Shown here: piece by piece, positions 63,271-64,000 of the stretch | Numbering within the stretch: position 1 is the stretch's first letter | How the letters are laid out: every line of letters begins with the position of its first letter | Assembly (NCBI RefSeq): GCF_043555985.1 | Contig: NZ_JBIGIC010000013.1 | Coordinates: forward strand, 149,998-213,997 | DNA from: Pelomonas candidula | Lineage (GTDB): Bacteria > Pseudomonadota > Gammaproteobacteria > Burkholderiales > Burkholderiaceae_C | Length of the DNA: 64,000 bases | Direction of reading: 5' to 3' | Made by a program: the position numbers and the translations under genes | The notes under the pieces: generated by a model | Seen by the model: only the letters and a program-made list of their open reading frames with translations | What the model was told of the DNA's origin: nothing | Database searches by the model: none

Positions 63271-63717
63271 ATGCTCTTCGTCGCTCGCTCACCTTCGTTT
63301 CTGGAAGTCACTAGGCTTGATTCGAAAGTTCTAACAGCACTGAATGACGCGGGCAGAGCAACGCATCGGCCTTGGCTGGTCCTCACCTACCTGCTTCCGG
63401 GCGAGGCCCCAAACGCAGCCATGGAGACCGCTTGCGCGCAGGACATTGAGACGTTGCTGGACCACATGAAGCAACGGCCAAAGGCTCAGCCGGCGAGCCT
63501 GCTCTACATGAGGCCTCCCACCCTGAACGACCAATGGTCTCGCCTGTACGTCCACTTCGTCGTCAAAGGGAAGTGCAATGGCGTGCCCGTGTACCTCTAC
63601 GAACTGGGCGGTCCGAGAGGGATGTGTCTACTCGACGGCGAGAACATCGACCCCGATGACGTCTTGCAGCGCAAGGTCGTCTTGCAAGTCAACTGGTCGC
63701 GCCACTTCAATTGGTGA
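63271..63717 (+). CDS. Unknown 148-residue protein
   Basis: A soluble protein with mixed alpha/beta character (WLVLTYLLPGEAPNAAMETA; RLYVHFVVKGKCNGVPVYLY) and no signal peptide or membrane segment. I do not recognise it. ATG at 63271 has no clear ribosome site, so the true start may differ. It is divergent from the XRE gene and belongs to the inserted DNA. Confidence 0.55.
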   Translation: MLFVARSPSFLEVTRLDSKVLTALNDAGRATHRPWLVLTYLLPGEAPNAAMETACAQDIETLLDHMKQRPKAQPASLLYMRPPTLNDQWSRLYVHFVVKGKCNGVPVYLYELGGPRGMCLLDGENIDPDDVLQRKVVLQVNWSRHFNW

Positions 63718-63723
63718 TGGGTG

Positions 63724-63891
63724 ATGCGCGCCTTGTTTCTCTCCATGGACACGGTGCTGGGGCCCCTAAGCCGCGATTCCGCCTACGTCGAGGCTGTGCA
63801 GTGGGTCGGCCAACTCGGCGCCGACCTAGCTGCTCAGAATGACGTGCAGGTAGTGTTCAACCGCGACTCAGGCGTGTTGGCGCCGATCTAA
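63724..63891 (+). pseudogene. Short HAD-like fragment ending at candidate IS repeats
   Basis: A 55-codon frame begins six bases after the preceding stop with MRALFLSMDTVLGPLSRDSA and has DVQVVFN, resembling the first strands of a HAD-fold domain (usually LFLDxDGVL). The first Asp of the DxD motif reads Ser, and the frame stops at 63891 just where TTTGACCCA repeats begin. It looks like a gene cut short by an insertion, or a short real gene; I favour the former. Confidence 0.4.
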
Positions 63892-63892
63892 A

Positions 63893-63925
63893 TTTGACCC
63901 ACCCTGCCGATTGAACTTTGACCCA
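63893..63925. repeat. Candidate IS21-type terminal repeats
   Basis: Two copies of TTTGACCCA at 63893-63901 and 63917-63925, 24 bases apart, resemble the multiple short repeats at the ends of IS21-family elements as I remember them. No transposase gene is in the window, which ends 75 bases later. A TGTGGACAA, one base from a DnaA box, follows near 63958; the remaining bases show nothing else. Confidence 0.35.
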
Positions 63926-64000
63926 GGGCTTGGGGCCGGCATCGGCTGACGCCGGCTGTGGACAACTGTAGCGCTGAGCTCGGTCAGCCCGCCTCGTCGC

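Noticed and set aside
1..64000. CRISPR arrays, tRNA and rRNA genes
   Set aside because: I looked for regular direct repeats with spacers, for conserved T-arm sequence and for rRNA core sequence and saw none outside coding regions; a covariance search would be decisive.

Overview
This 64 kb window is high-GC (roughly 65-70% by eye) chromosomal DNA from a betaproteobacterium of the order Burkholderiales. The gene repertoire suggests the Rubrivivax/Roseateles/Leptothrix side of the order: a Bug-type solute-binding protein, a CstA/YbdD pair, a mutL-miaA neighbourhood, many 4-bp ATGA overlaps, and GTG/TTG starts. The genus is an inference and no rRNA is present to confirm it. I saw no tRNA, rRNA or CRISPR array.

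Layout. 1-8.7 kb: small housekeeping and metabolic genes (a fused thioesterase-acetyltransferase, an HSL-type esterase, an Fe-alcohol dehydrogenase, a chemotaxis receptor, isocitrate lyase with its terminator and a candidate operator). 8.7-18 kb: MarC, a TonB-dependent receptor, XerD, a Bug protein, a chalcone-isomerase-like protein, QueG, TsaE, an AmiC-type amidase and a phytanoyl-CoA-type dioxygenase. 18-26.5 kb: a large exported GH127-type glycosidase, CstA/YbdD, and a tricarboxylate-type uptake set (MHS-family symporter, periplasmic binding protein, divergent LysR). 26.6-33.9 kb: a tightly overlapped minus-strand operon of a tricorn-like protease, sensor kinase, response regulator and HEAT-repeat protein, then a DedA protein. 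33.9-48.5 kb: mutL, an RluF-like pseudouridine synthase and miaA, followed by an ABC/FtsX/AttH-type export module. That module is interrupted between ATPase and permease by a 550-bp imperfect palindrome. A DegT-fold protein, a CoA hydrolase/transferase and an MsbA-like ABC exporter follow.

48.6-53.9 kb is accessory DNA. It holds a frameshifted Imm11-type immunity gene whose GTG start lies in a 9-bp tandem repeat, a diverged fossil of the 3' end of an ABC exporter gene, an AAA-ATPase/DUF4435 pair resembling the PARIS anti-phage system (AriA/AriB), a small PD-(D/E)XK nuclease candidate, a divergent endonuclease V and an M35-like zinc peptidase. The ATPase/TOPRIM pair is clearly AT-richer than its surroundings.

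54-60.6 kb is an RND tripartite efflux operon (adaptor, pump, outer-membrane factor) ending in its likely TetR repressor. Two TGAATG-N2-CATTCA palindromes flank the presumed promoter. At 60.6 kb the native thymidylate synthase gene begins but breaks immediately after the active-site Cys-His codons. Foreign, lower-GC DNA follows, opening with a complete replacement thymidylate synthase gene, then a DUF2971 protein, an XRE regulator with a candidate operator, an unknown protein, a truncated HAD-like ORF and candidate IS21-type end repeats. This looks like one end of a mobile island inserted in thyA that supplies its own thyA; the other end is outside the window.
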